Positions 1 to 12,900 of a stretch of 64,000 nt of DNA are shown here, piece by piece (the first letter of the stretch is position 1; each line of letters starts with the position of its first letter). The notes under the pieces are model-generated. The model made no database searches. It was not told where the DNA came from and worked only from the letters and a program-made list of their open reading frames with translations. The translations under genes and the position numbers were made by a program. Source of the DNA: Euglena gracilis (Eukaryota; Euglenida; Euglenophyceae; Euglenales); contig CP154956.1 of NCBI GenBank assembly GCA_039621445.1, forward strand, positions 12,771,443 to 12,835,442, given 5' to 3'.

Positions 1-1740
1 TCAATTTAGAGCCTCATGGTGCATGTGGTTTTGTGGCACACTACATCTTGAAACATGTTCTTCATTTGAGTGTCAATTTATGCCACTAGTGGCAGAAGTT
101 GACAGTATTTAGAGTACATGATTGAGAAATGTGATTGTTTGGAATGTCATATGAAAGGGGATAGATGGTGAGGCACTCTGTTCAAATCTGTGAGGGTCTC
201 AGTTTTCATTGTAGACGTGCTTTCATGACCATAGCAGTTGCTGCTGAAGTCAAGCGCCTCGTGACCTTGGTTTTTGCACGGTTCAGAATGACCATGCAGG
301 CATGCATAAATGGGGGAACGCATTTTGGAGAGCAATCAGAGCCTCGTGCAGAAACAACAGTGCAAGCACTCCCCATAACTATGCACCCTCCCCGCTTTTT
401 GGTTCTTCCGTTCCATCACAAACTTCCAACCCCCTCCGAGTGTCGGCTGCGGCACATTGCTGCCAGTGCAGATGATAAAGGTACACTCCCGTCCATGGAA
501 ACAGAGCGAATAGTGGCTTTTGACCTGTAATTTCCCTTCCTGGGTTTATTTTTTGAGGCCTGGTGCAAGATGCACACCTGTGTGTAAAATCCCATTTCAT
601 GGGGAAAATGATACCCACACAGAAGGGTGCAACAAGGACAAAGACACGAAGTATCTCACGAGCATCGTCCACAGGGCCCTTGTGAGTCAAAGATTTTATG
701 CCACTGGTGGCATAAAATTTTGTCCTAATTGGCCACCTAAGAAAAACACCAAAAAGCAGCATCAAAACCCCTTCAGGGTGCGTTTATGGAATATGTATAA
801 ACCACCTACCTTAAACCTATATATACATAATATATCATATTTTTCAATAAGGTGATTTGATGCCGACAGCAAGAACGAAGTGTGAGTGTGTTGGTACGAG
901 CGTGCGTTGATGTGCCAACACAGAGATGCCATTTGCATGTGCTATTAAATGCGCGAAGTGGGATTCCATCCTCCTGTTCATTCCACCCAAGGCCCTCGAA
1001 ATGGACCTTCGAAATGGGCCTGCCCCACTCTACACCGTTAATATGTCCATACGCCTTGGCTGTCCTTTTCCACTGTGGCATGACAATTTGGGCTGAGCCG
1101 GTTGCCTGTGCACTGGGACCGCTACCGAATGGTGCAGACAAGGTGTGGGGGGTATTTTAGGGGATAACCCCCCATGGGAGGAGTTAGTACGGTTGGCTTT
1201 CTTGGTTGACCAGAGAGCACAAGGAATTGTTTGTGGAAGTTCAGCAAACCGCCAGTTGATTTTTCGCAGGCGTTTTGAACCCAAATTGCCATGCAAAATG
1301 CCCATTTTGAAGAAACGGTAGAAGCCCCCGAAACTTCCCTGGACACCTTCATTTTTCTTCACTGGGCTAGAGGGGTTTTGTTGGTCGTCTTTGGTTGCCC
1401 ATCGGGTAAGCATGGCATGAGTGGGGGGAATGGTCAAGGGGGAGAGGTTCTCTCTTGCGCTCTCTCCCTTTGACCTTTCACCCGAACTCGCCTCAAAGGC
1501 GTCAAAGGTTGATCAGGAGCTGGCTGTACCCCGTGCTTTTTGGGGGTTTTCCGTTGGCCTCCAACTTGCTTGTTCTTGGCCTCAAAAGGGCTGATGAACA
1601 CCTGAGTGCGGTGTAGCCCAGGGTTTCCCACAGATTCGTGCCACGAATAATCACGAATGATCACAAACCAGCATGAATTTGGGGATTTTCCAAAATCATG
1701 AGTAATCACAAATAATCACAATTTCCACAAACGACCTGGA
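1..1740. other. unassigned leading region, no gene recognised
   Basis: No exon with the G/C-rich third positions of the later genes is visible here. The stretch is mixed-composition sequence with a few near-repeats, for example 'catgagtaatcacaaataatcac' style words around 1640-1730 that recur near 2565-2585 (cacgaataatcacgaatcag). It may be intergenic or a large intron. Short open frames on both strands look random. Confidence 0.5.
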
Positions 1741-1763
1741 ACAGTTTTTGTTCTCATTGCAGA

Positions 1764-1880
1764 ATGTCTTCTTCTAAGAATGACACCTCAATCAAGGAGC
1801 AGTCCTCCTCAAAAGGGAAGCGAACATGGAAACGGGGTGGAAATATGACGGCCCAGAAGCGTGCAAGAATGCAGCAACGT
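1764..1880 (+). CDS. possible short basic exon, unknown gene
   Basis: An ATG follows two bases after a good 3' splice site (tctcattgcag at about 1751-1762) and opens a Ser/Lys/Arg-rich frame beginning MSSSKNDTSIKEQ and running through a basic patch (KGKRTWKRGG, AQKRARMQQR). The composition suits the start of a nuclear or RNA-associated protein. Codon use is near 50% G/C at third positions, unlike the later exons, and the end of the exon cannot be placed. It could equally be a transposon fragment. Confidence 0.22.
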
Positions 1881-2075
1881 CATTCATTGGTGTCACTTTT
1901 TGTCTGCAGCTTTGCTTCATGTTCAGGATTTTTGTCCAATCCTGGTGGTCAAAGAGCTTTGCTTGTGATATTTCTGCCGTTGGAGGTGATACACAAGTCA
2001 GATGAGGAGTGTGCATTGGTTTTCTGGGCAGGTTTAGTAAGAAACCGGCGATGTCTGGGTAACCCAAGTACCGGG

Positions 2076-2575
2076 GGGGGGGAACTTGTGCGGGAAAAAA
2101 TGTTGTGGGAAAAATTCTGGACGAAATTTTGTCCAGGATTTTTCCCGCCTTTTTAAGGATCCGTCCAGATTTTTCCCGGCAGATTTAAGGAAAGTCCAAT
2201 TTCCTCCACTCAATGACCCCAAAAAAAATCTTCGGCGCTGCGCGCCGATTTGCAGCAGGAATATTCATAATTTATAAGTTGTGTGCCAGGAACCGCTTCA
2301 TGTCTGTCAACACAGGGGCCTTATCACCCCAGCGGAATGTACGCTTTCTGTTTGGTTTCACAGGTGCAGCCATGCTTGCTCATTCAATTGTCGGTTGGCG
2401 CAAAACCTTTGTGGTTTTTTTTTCAGCTGTCTAATATTTTTCCCACCTGGTTTAAGCGAGCGTTCAGGATTTTTCCCGGCATTTTAAGGATTCGTCCAAT
2501 ATTTTTCCCGGCAGAATTTTTCCCGTCGGCAATTGTTCCCGGTCAGATTTTTTCCCCCGCCGGTAATCACGAATA
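2076..2575. repeat. repeat-rich element with 'ggatttttcccggc' words
   Basis: The word ggatttttcccgg and close variants recur many times (about 2140, 2165, 2465, 2490, 2515), set between a G run at 2077 and the C run at 2557. A related, shorter element with clear terminal inverted repeats is at 12390-12550. No coding sequence is seen inside. Confidence 0.45.
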
Positions 2576-2589
2576 ATCACGAATCAGAA

Positions 2590-4080
2590 TTGAGGGTCCC
2601 TAGCAAGAATTTGTGGGGAACCCCCGTGTGCCCCCCCCCCCGAGAGGGAAAAATAGGACCGTTCCTCGCTGGTCGCTGAACCTGCCAGCTGTTCGGTCAT
2701 CGAAGGCATGGGGACTCAGCTGCCACGCAAAGGTTTGGGAAGCAAACCATGTGATTCAGAAAGGACTGCGCACCCACTGGTTTGCTGACCTCTCTCTCGT
2801 GCACAGCACAGGCCGCCGTATTGGCCGGACCCATGCCGACCAGCCCGGCCCCCGCCAATGGGCGGGTGGTCCCCACACCAAAGGCGGCCCCCTGTGCCCA
2901 GGGTACTGAGTGAGTGTGGACTCTCACAAGGCGGGAGGGGGGCTCTCGGACCCCCGGGAGGCTTTGGTGCTTCACTGGAGAGAAGGTGTCTTCTTTTTTT
3001 GCTTTTTTTTGATTTTCAAAAGATTCACTAAGTGTACCCTTTCAGGGGTACTTTTTTGATCACCCCATTCATCTAGTACCCTTCCAGTCTCCCCCCCCCC
3101 CCCGGCCTCAGCTTCCAGAGGCCTGCTGTGACGCCCTGCATGCCACAGCGCTCATAGTGCTCAGCGCACTACTGCTATGTTGTGCTTCCGACTCCACTGA
3201 TCCGTGTTCTGGTTTTGTGTGCAGCCGGGGGGTGAAAAGAGAGATTTTAAGTGCTGTTTTGCAAGCTGCATTTCCTTTTGCCAGGGGCCAAACTTATCAG
3301 AGTTGAAACTTTCATAGAGTGGGGTTAAAGAACAATGGGTTGCGCAGCTCAGATTCTTGTGCATTCAATCAAATTTGGAATGAAATGCTGGTCTTCTGGT
3401 ACTTCTGGTGCCTTTTTTTTTTGCTTCTTTCCTTCTCTTTTTTTTTGCTTTTCCCATCATCCTTCCAGGTTGTGATGAACTCCAGGTCTGGTCCATTTCC
3501 AGCCGCGAGAGCCATTTTGCTTGATTTTTTTTGGAAGTTTGGGCACCGGGGGGTGCCCCTCCCCCGGATGGTACCCCAAAAAGTGGCACCCCGAGCCCTG
3601 TGGATGAGTGGGTGCCGACCCCCCATGCGTGTGTCCCCATCGGAACTTGGTTCAAAGTGCGTTCGCCAAACACCACACATTGTTCAACGTTGGGGTCGAG
3701 AAAAATTTTCCTGCACTCTGCACCGAAAATAGACGTGTTCACTCAGCCCGACCCTCCACGACCAAGAACCAATTTGGTGTGGTCCAAGATCAGCGAAACT
3801 TTTTACGTTAGTGTAAGCAGATTTTGTTTTCTTACCAGTTGTAACTTTTCAACCTTTGAGCGACTCGTTTTTTTGAAATAAATCCCATCTTGTGGTCATG
3901 GATCTTAAGAAATATTCAAAGCACCTGTCGCCCCTAACAAAATGCATTTCAGAATTTTTTTTAAAAAGAAAAGCATTTGCCCTTTTTGCCTTTTTCACAC
4001 CGCGTGCATGAGGGGTTTCATTGCTCCCCCCCCTTCTAGCAATCGCGTGCAGTATGCGAGGTTTGAACCAATTGCGCTAT
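2590..4080. other. non-coding stretch before the C2 gene
   Basis: Homopolymer runs (C at 2631, 3091; T at 2994, 3413) and low-complexity text. No exon with the expected codon bias was found. A stretch at 3531-3620 has self-complementary 'ggggtgcccc' motifs typical of the local inverted-repeat elements. Confidence 0.45.
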
Positions 4081-4139
4081 CACCGCCCTCTACCCCCACG
4101 CCTCAGGTCGGCCGCCGCCCTCCGAGGTGCGGCTCTGCG

Positions 4140-4408
4140 ATGTCGGCCGGTGGCTCCGACCCCGATGCCGCGCGACGGGCCCCGCCGCGCCCGCCGAGCA
4201 CCCACAGCGGCGGCAGCGACCGCAGCCGCCGTAGCCACCAAAGCCAGCCCGGCCCGCACAGCGCTCGGGGACCGCCGAGCGAGCGGAGCCACCACAGCGG
4301 CAGCAGCGGCCCCCGCAGCGACCCGGCCTCGGCAAGCCGGCCGCAGCCCCCACCCAGGCTGTTCCGACCTCGCCTTTCCCCCGTGGCTCTGAGGAGAGTC
4401 TCCCCTGG
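4140..4408 (+). CDS. C2 gene exon 1: disordered N-terminus
   Basis: The ATG at 4140 opens MSAGGSDPDAARRAPPRPPS and continues with a chain rich in Ser, Arg, His, Pro and Gly with no predicted fold. Nearly every codon ends in G or C. A 3' splice site lies at 4105-4106 (cgcctcag), 33 bases before the ATG, and the donor gtgaga starts at 4409. The frame joins the next exon by ordinary GT-AG splicing (two bases plus one base). The frame is also open upstream of the ATG, so a longer start is possible. Confidence 0.6.
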
Positions 4409-5826
4409 GTGAGAAGTAACCTGAAATGTATTCGCCCAGAAGGTCAAAAACGATGAAAAATGGGGGGTTTGAGAGTTGTTCTTGGCCCAATGGGTGTTTT
4501 CACGACCCCTCCCCCACCTGAGGCACCTTGGGCATCTGTGAGTGGGGGGGGGGTGCCTTGCCAGGCGGCGTGGGTGGGGACTTTTCAAAAAGCCTGTGGG
4601 GTCCCGGGGGATTTCGTGCACCTGTGAAAAACCTACAAATAGATACAGCCCTGAGTGGGCGTGCTCTTTCACAGAGACCCCCCCCCCCCCGAGCCATTCC
4701 TGGGTTGTATGGCCTGACCACCCATCCATGGAATCGCACGTGTTGTCTTGCCACCCCGATTCCCTCACCGTGCACAGCCGCCTGCAGCCAACCAGCGCTG
4801 TGCCCGGCCGACTGGGTAGCCCGCGCCACAGCAACAGCGGCAGTGCCCGCGGCGGTCGGAGCCCCCGGACCCCGCAGAGCGCAGAGCCCAGGCCTGGCTT
4901 GGCTCTGCGAGTCTGGGGGGGGGGCTTGGAGGTTGGGGGTCCGTCCTGAAACCGAAGGCAATCAGCCAGCCCTGCTTTTGTAGGGGTTGCATCCCCTACA
5001 GCAGGAGGTCAAAACAATCCAAGGACAAGAGGTTTTATCATCGACAATCAAAGTCAATGCACCGTGTTGTTTTTCTTTCAGGTTGTTTGGGATACGACCA
5101 AATTGTGTGTCCCCAAAAAAATCAGGAATGCAACCGGATGCAACAGAATGTGTGTTAAAAATAATCAGGAATGCAACAGGGTGGCTGCTTATGAGGACAA
5201 GGGGAACACTTTCGACCCCTGGGGGTCATTTTGGGGTGGGTGGTGCTTGAAAACTTGGCTCAGAAATGTTCAAATTGAGTTCAAATTTAACAGAAATCCT
5301 CCTGGGTCGGAACTGTACCAGCTCCGGGCAGGCACCCCAAAGTACCAGGCATCCCCCTGGCGGTGGGTGGGTTGGGGGCTGGCTGGGAGGCCCATTTCTG
5401 CTCCCACAACGCAGTGAACCAAAGCAACAGGTGGGCAGCCCACCGGACCCCCCAGTTTTTTGTTTTAATAACAGAAAGGGAAAAGGAGTGTAATGATGTG
5501 TTTGAGCAGTCACAAGAAAAAGCCTCCAAATCCATCCGGTGTTGCAGGCAGATCCACATATGTGCCGCGGCTCACCCGACCTCACCCCTGTCTCTGGGGC
5601 AAGCCAGGCGTGCCGGCAGAGGTTGGTGAGGGGCCCGGCCCGCTGGAGGAGTACCTTCTAACCCACCGGGATGGCAGCAGCAGCAGCAGCGCTCCCTCTG
5701 GCGAGGGTTCCTCTTTGCAGTTGCCTTTGGGAGGGGGTCAGATTCGCTCGGCGCTCAGTTCGGTGCCTTTCCTCGTGCTTGGGGGGATCAACTTTGGGCA
5801 CACCAAAAAATAGTATAATATGTGTA

Positions 5827-5867
<41 letters not shown>

Positions 5868-6512
5868 ATGTATGCATGTACGTATGTATGTATGTATGTA
5901 TGTATGTATGTATGTATGTATGTATGTATGTATGTATGTATGTATGTATGTATGTATGTATGTATGTATGTATGTATGTATGTATGTATGTATGTATGTA
6001 TGTATGTATGTATGTATGTATGTATGTATGTATGTATGTATGTATGTATGTATGTATGTATGTATGTATGTATGTATGTATGTATGTATGTATGTATGTA
6101 TGTATGTATGTATGTATGTATGTATGTATGTATGTATGTATGTATGTATGTGTGTATGTATGTATGTCTGTATGTATGTATGTATGTATGTATGTATGTA
6201 TGTATGTATGTATGTATGTATGTATGTATGTATGTATGTATGTATGTATGTATGTATGTATGTATGTATGTATGTATGTATGTATGTATGTATGTCTGTA
6301 TGTATGTCTGTATGTATGTATGTATGTATGTATGTATGTATGTATGTATGTATGTATGTATGTATGTATGTATGTATGTATGTATGTATGTGTGTGTATG
6401 TATGTATGTATGTATGTATGCGTGCGTGCGTGCGTGCGTGCATGCATGCATGCATGCATGCATGCATGCATGCATGTATGTATGTGTGTATGTATGTATG
6501 TATGTATGTATG

Positions 6513-6546
<34 letters not shown>

Positions 6547-6912
6547 TGTATGTATGTATGTATGTATGTATGTATGTATGTATGTGTATGTATGTATGTA
6601 TGTATGTATGTATGTATGTATGTATGTATGTATGTATGTATGTATGTATGTATGTATGTATGTGTGTGTGTATGTATGTATGTATGTATGTATGTATGTA
6701 TGTATGTATGTATGTATGTATGTATGTATGTATGTATGTATGTATGTATGTATGTACGTACGTATGTATGTATGTATGTATGTATGTGTGTGTGTGTATG
6801 TATGTATGTATGTATGCGTGCGTGCGTGCGTGCGTGCATGCATGCATGCATGCATGCATGCATGCATGCATGTATGTATGTGTGTATGTATGTATGTATG
6901 TATGTATGTATG

Positions 6913-6946
<34 letters not shown>

Positions 6947-9900
6947 TGTATGTATGTATGTATGTATGTATGTATGTATGTATGTATGTATGTATGTATG
7001 TATGTATGTATGTATGTATGTATGTATGTATGTATGTATGTATGTATGTATGTATGTATGTATGTATGTATGTATGTATGTATGTATGTATGTATGTATG
7101 TATGTATGTATGTGTATGTGTGTGTATGTATGTATGTATGTATGTGTGTATGTATGTATGTATGTATGTATGTATGTATGTATGTATGTATGTATGTATG
7201 TATGTATGTATGTATGTATGTATGTATGTATGTATGTATGTATGTATGTATGTATGTATGTATGTATGTATGTATGTGTGTATGTATTATGTATGTATGT
7301 ATGTATGTATGTATGTATGTACGTACGTATGTATGTATGTATGTATGTGTGTGTGTATAAACATGACTTTGAAACATTGCAGATTTGTCACACACTTGTT
7401 TACCAACTACTACGCTAATTTCCAAAAACATTATTTGCACAACAAATGACTGATTTTTTCTAAAAAAAAAGATGCACAATAAAGAATTTAAATACAACAG
7501 TCCATATTCTTTGTTTTGTTTACCGTCCACGGTGTTGGGCGAATTGTCAGGCGGCGGGGGCAGGACCGGCGTGGTTCACGGAGGGGCCCCTTCCCCCCGG
7601 GCTGCCGCCCCCCGGGGAGGAGCTGGCCCTGGCTGTCCGGGTGCTCGGGGCATTGGGGCTGCGGGACCCGGCGTACTTCAAGGTCTGGGGCGCCCTCGCC
7701 GTCAGCCTCGCCTGGAGGTCCTCTTGGCCCCCCCCACAACCCCCAATTGTGCCGAGCCGCTGTTTGGCGTGTGGAAGGGAACAAGTGGTTGTTGGTGCAC
7801 CTTCTCATCTTCTTAAGAATACCCACCAGAAGGGATACCAGGAAACACCAGGGTAATTCAACACACCTTCTCCGATGCATTCTCTCTGCAGAAGCCAATT
7901 GCCTCGAAATTTTTTGCAAGTGCAATGTTTTGCAATGTTTTGCATTTTTTAAGTTCCCCTTTTGTCTTTATGATGTGAATTTTTTGCCCCCTCCCCGCCG
8001 CAAACCGAGCAGTTTTTGTGAAGAAACGTTCTGGTGCCCCCATTGGAGGGGGAGGTTGGACACCGCTGTGGCAGTTTAATGGCGGCACCAGAGGCCAGCA
8101 GAGAGTGACAATAAGGGCCAGGCCTGCATATTCTTGGCTTTCGTGGGGGAAGGGGGGTCCGGCACACGCCCTGTTGTCCCCAGGGCGGTCTTTAAGGGAC
8201 AGGAAAGTTTTTTTTTATTTCCCCAAGGGCCGCCCCCCATTCGGCCAAAGGGCCGGCTAAGGGCCAGCCTGGGACTTGAACGGGGGCAAAAATTAAACAG
8301 TCGAAAAACACAGTTTTTAATGATTTGGGTGGATGGACGATTGTCCAAGGGTGCCAGGAATCAATTTTTTTCCTCAAGTCAACCTGTTCTCGCTGAGAAA
8401 TGCCCGTATTTCTTGCCCATTTTCCTGTATATTTTTCACTGAGTGTGCCGGGGCAGCGGAGTTTTTTTTATTTGCTTAAGGACCGCCCTGGTTGTCCCAC
8501 GGGGCACCCACTCGGGGGGGGATTTTCGGGTCTAATTTTTTGCACCAAAAATACTTGAACCCCTCCCTCCAGGGGGCACGTGCTCGCTCGCCCCCCCCCC
8601 CCCCCCCCCCCCCCGCGAAGGTCAGACTGGTCTCCCCTGGTCTCCAACCTTTTTTAAAAAAAATGTGGTCCAGTCCTGCGATTGCAGTGGCAAAAAACAT
8701 CTCTGTACTGGTCACATCTGCTGTCATACTGTCATATAGGCACTTCTAGAACAAGTGGGCAATGCAAAGCAATGGGGATTAAAGGGATCAAGCAAGAAAA
8801 TGCCCAGAAATGCACAAAATGCAAGAAATTATGCCCAGTTTCCATTTGCATAATCGGCCAACACAAGGCAACGTCGGCCCTGGTCGGCCCTGGTCGACCC
8901 CTTGGATTGCCCTGGGGAGCAAGTTGGTCCAAAGGAGCAGGCAGAACAGCAACAAGCCCGCAGAGTATTTTTGACACAGAGGTGTTTTTTAGGATTGGGG
9001 GCGGGGGCTGAGGGGACCCATTTTGGGGATCCATTTTGAGGTCCAAAGGTCTCTGACACTGGGGTCGGGGTTCATCCTCACCGACCCCCCCCCCCCCAGG
9101 GGATTCGGGATGGGACCCCCCAACATGAACCACCCGTCAAATGGCAAAACAATGATGGGATTCCAGTGCTTTCCCTTCCGTTCCAGCTCTGGGGAGGCGG
9201 AAACCACAGTGGTGGAGCACACCGCCAAGCCGATCTGGAACGAGGTGCTGGAGTGCCGCATCAAGTCAGACGTATGCTCTGGGCATCTGTCTGCTGACAC
9301 AACCATCAGACAACCATTCAAGGCCGGTTTCTGTCTGTTTTGATTGGCCCGTGGTGCTGTATCTTGAAGATATGCTTCCCACAGAATTCGTTTCATTTTT
9401 TATCAGAAGTTTTTTGATTTTCAAAATGAGGTTTCAGTGCATTTTTCACGTTTTGTGCAGTTTTGCAAAAGTAATTTTTATGCTTATCATGTCTCCGTGG
9501 TATCTGCAGCATTCATACTCATTCATTCATACCTGTTCCATTTCAAGTTTCCCCCCGGGGGCTTGGGACTCTTGACCAACCACTCTTCCTCACATACATA
9601 TTTGCCCCCCCTTAAGTTGGCCCTTGGCCTCAACTTGCGACCTTGGCTCCCGTTTGTTAGGCTTTTTGACCTATTTTGTGATGACCTGCCGAAATGCCTA
9701 ACATGGGAACTTGGCCCTCCATGGGGTTGGCCCCAGGGGTTTTCTTAAGCTGGAGGGGACCCTACCCCCCCCCCTCCCCCCCGGGGTTCTCGCCAGCCAC
9801 CACCTTTTATGACCCCCATCACCTTTTTTCCAGCCATCACCTCCCACTTGGACAAAGTTTGGGCCAGCCAAAGCCGGCAAAGCCGGGCTAGACCGAAAAA

Positions 9901-12900
9901 ATTTCGGCCCAAAGCGCCGAAAATTTTTGAAAAGAGGGTCAAAAATGGCCAAAATGGCAGCATTTTTTTTTAGGTTCCCGTCGAGTCCAACTCCCAGCCG
10001 GCTGGATACCCCCCTGGACCCACACCCAGGGGGGGTGGTCCAGCCAGCACCTTTTTACAGCCGGCCCGCAGCCCCCCCCCCCCCCCCCCGGGCCTTAAGA
10101 AAACCCCTGGTTGGCCCCCTGGTGTTAGCTCCAACTGCCCGGGGGAGGGGGGGAATCCAATACGTGCTTGTGTGTGTGTGCATATGTCTGTGGGTCGCTG
10201 GGGTGTGTGTTCGTTTACCCCAGCAAACCTGCTTTCCAGGATGAGGTGATAGTCACCCTGAACGACAAGGACTGGGGAGGGCTCAACATCGAGGTCGGCA
10301 CCTGCCGGGTCAAGGTGCGGGACCTCGTCAAGTCCTCTCGACTGGAGGTCACCAGGTTGTCGTTGAGTTGAGCCCTCTCCCCAAGGACAAGCCCCCGAAA
10401 TGACAGTCAACACTCACCACCGGCAGGTACCCCCTGAAGCAAGCTATGGAGGGAGGGTGATGCCTAATTGAGAAGCCACCCATGCAATCACGGGGGGGCA
10501 CCCCCTGAAGCAAGCTATGGAGGGAGGGTGATACCTAATTGAGAAGCCACCCATGCAATCACGGGGGGGGGTACCCCCTGAAGCAAGCTATGGAGGGAGG
10601 GTGATACCTAATTGAGAAGCCACCCATGCAATCACGGGGGGGTACCCCCTGAAGCAAGCTATGGAGGGAGGGTGATACCTAATTGAGAAGCCACCCATGC
10701 AATCACGGGGGGGGGTACCCCCTGAAGCAAGCTATGGAGGGAGGGTGATACCTAATTGAGAAGCCACCCATGCAATCACGGGGGGGGGCAGGGAATTTCC
10801 TAAGCTGGACCCCACCCTCTTTCCCGGGGGGGGGTCCAGCTAGCCACCTGTTTCCCAGACAGCCAGCTGGACGACCCCCCCCAGGGTCCTTAAGAAATTC
10901 CTGGGGGGACCAACACCATCCATCCGGATGCCGATGGGCGCACAACCGTGAAACCGCCGCCTGGCCCTCACCCTCCTGGACCTGAACGACGAGCCCTGCG
11001 GCAAGGTCGTCCTGGGCATCGGGTCCAAGGTGCCGGCCTCCCTCCGCCGGCTCCGGCCGCCCTCTGATGCGTGTCGGCTGCCAGAGAGGCATCGACAGAG
11101 ACGACGCTTTGCAGCCCGAGAATCACAAAAATAGTCACTTGAAAGCACGAAAACGGGCTGATTGGCAGTTTCCGTGGCCACTTTTTTTTTCTTGGTAGCC
11201 TCAAAGCTGCCCAAAACCTCGTGCAAAACGGGCCACTCATTTTTGTTTGAAGCCGGAGAAAACCCTGTGACAGTTCTCTGGAAAAGCTGGGAAGGGAAGT
11301 GGGGCTCCCCCCCCCCCCCGGCCCCCTCCGCCTGACGTGCAAAACGCGCCTCCCTCAAGTTGGCCTTCGGCCTTAACTTTCAATCTCCCCCCCCCCCAAT
11401 AGGCTGTTTGGCTTGTTTTTGCGCATGGCCCGCCCAAGTTCTGACCGTGCGACCGAGGGCGGGTTGGCGCCCCCTTGAATCCCTTCAGCCGTGGCCTGGG
11501 CCAAGCACAGCTCCCGCGCCTCGGTCTAATGCGCAGCCCCACCGCCAGCCTACGTCACCAAAATCCCGCAGCCTCTCACTCCCGGGGGGGGCTTTCCGAC
11601 CCTCTCTTCTCCTCAGGCACTGCCTCTCGAGCCTGCACCACCCACAGATCCAGTCGACGACCCACCTGAGGGTCTGCTTCTTCCCTGGTGCGGGTGGAAA
11701 GCTGGGTCCGCGGTGAAAGGGAGGGGTAGTTTTGATGCAAGACGACGTGGCGGCTTCCTTTCTTCTGTGATTTCTTTCTTAACTTTCTTCTGTAGTCCTT
11801 TTGTAATTTGCCCCCCCCCGTCTCCCACAGTGTCAACGGTTTAGCTGCACGGCGTGCTAAAACCAGTGCGATGGCATGCAATGGCCCATTTCATTTTGAG
11901 GCGTGTCGCAAACGGGACGCCCCGCGCCCCGCAGTCTGCAAGGTGGCCGGCAACTCCCGGGGGACCCGGGACACGGCCGCCCCGTTCCCGCACAGACCCC
12001 GGCCCCGCGGAGGACGCCCCGCCCGTGCCGAAGCGCGAGAGCGCCGCGTCGACGGACCCCAGCCCGGGGCTTCAGAGGCTGAGCGTGCGGGTGGGCCGGT
12101 CTGCCCTCCCTGCCCTTCGATGTTTGGCCCCCCCTCCCTGTCGCGCTATCAACTTCACGATGGGGGAGGGGCCGGCGCTGAATGGGCGTCCCCGAAGTTC
12201 CCTGGGTAGGTCGGGGCAGGTCTGCCCCCCACCCATTTCCTGGTGGGTGGGTTAGACCCCCCCAAACCCCGGCGTTGGCGGGAACAGCCCAAACCGGGCC
12301 GTTTTGGGGTGGGTGGTGCTGCAGGTGAGGTGCCTGCCTGGGGGAGCTGCCTTAGAACCACAGCCAGCCTGGTACCCGTCCCAACGACCCGGTACCGGGG
12401 GGGGGGGAATTTTTGCCCTAGAGAAAATTTGCACGGACAAATTTCGCGGAAGCAAATCCCGCGAAATATTTCCGGACATTTTTAAGGAATCCCGCGAAAT
12501 TTGTCGCCGCAAAATTTCTCTGGCACGAAATTCCCCCCCCCCCCCGGTAGCCTGAGCTCACTGCGGCACCTCGGGGAAAAAGAATTCGGAAGGGGCGCCA
12601 CCGGGCTGGCGGTGTTGCGCCGAGACAGGACACTCCCGTGAGCCAAACCGGCCCAGTCAAACACCTCAGCGCCTTCGGCGCTGGGAGGGCGTGCGCCGCG
12701 GCGATGCCATCATCCAGCCCGCGCGGGAGCTGCCCCCCCCCCCCCCGGTGACGGCCGTCGTTCCCCACGCAGGGGGCGCGACCTTGGCGGCCCAGCCCCC
12801 CCGCTGCGCCCCAGCCTCGCATTCCGATCAAACGGTTGCCGGACATGCCGGTCATGTTTGCTTGGTCTCCGGGCAGAGCGGTGTTGAAGATTGGTGCCGG

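Noticed and set aside
5671-7530. Very long open frames (up to 590 codons) on both strands
   Set aside because: They are translations of the TGTA tetranucleotide array (repeated Cys-Met-Tyr-Val or His-Thr-Tyr-Ile), open only because the repeat has no stop codons.
10895-10970. Frameshift or sequencing error before the C2 exon at 10.97 kb
   Set aside because: An intron with CAG/CTG ends joins the flanking exons in frame without needing an error.
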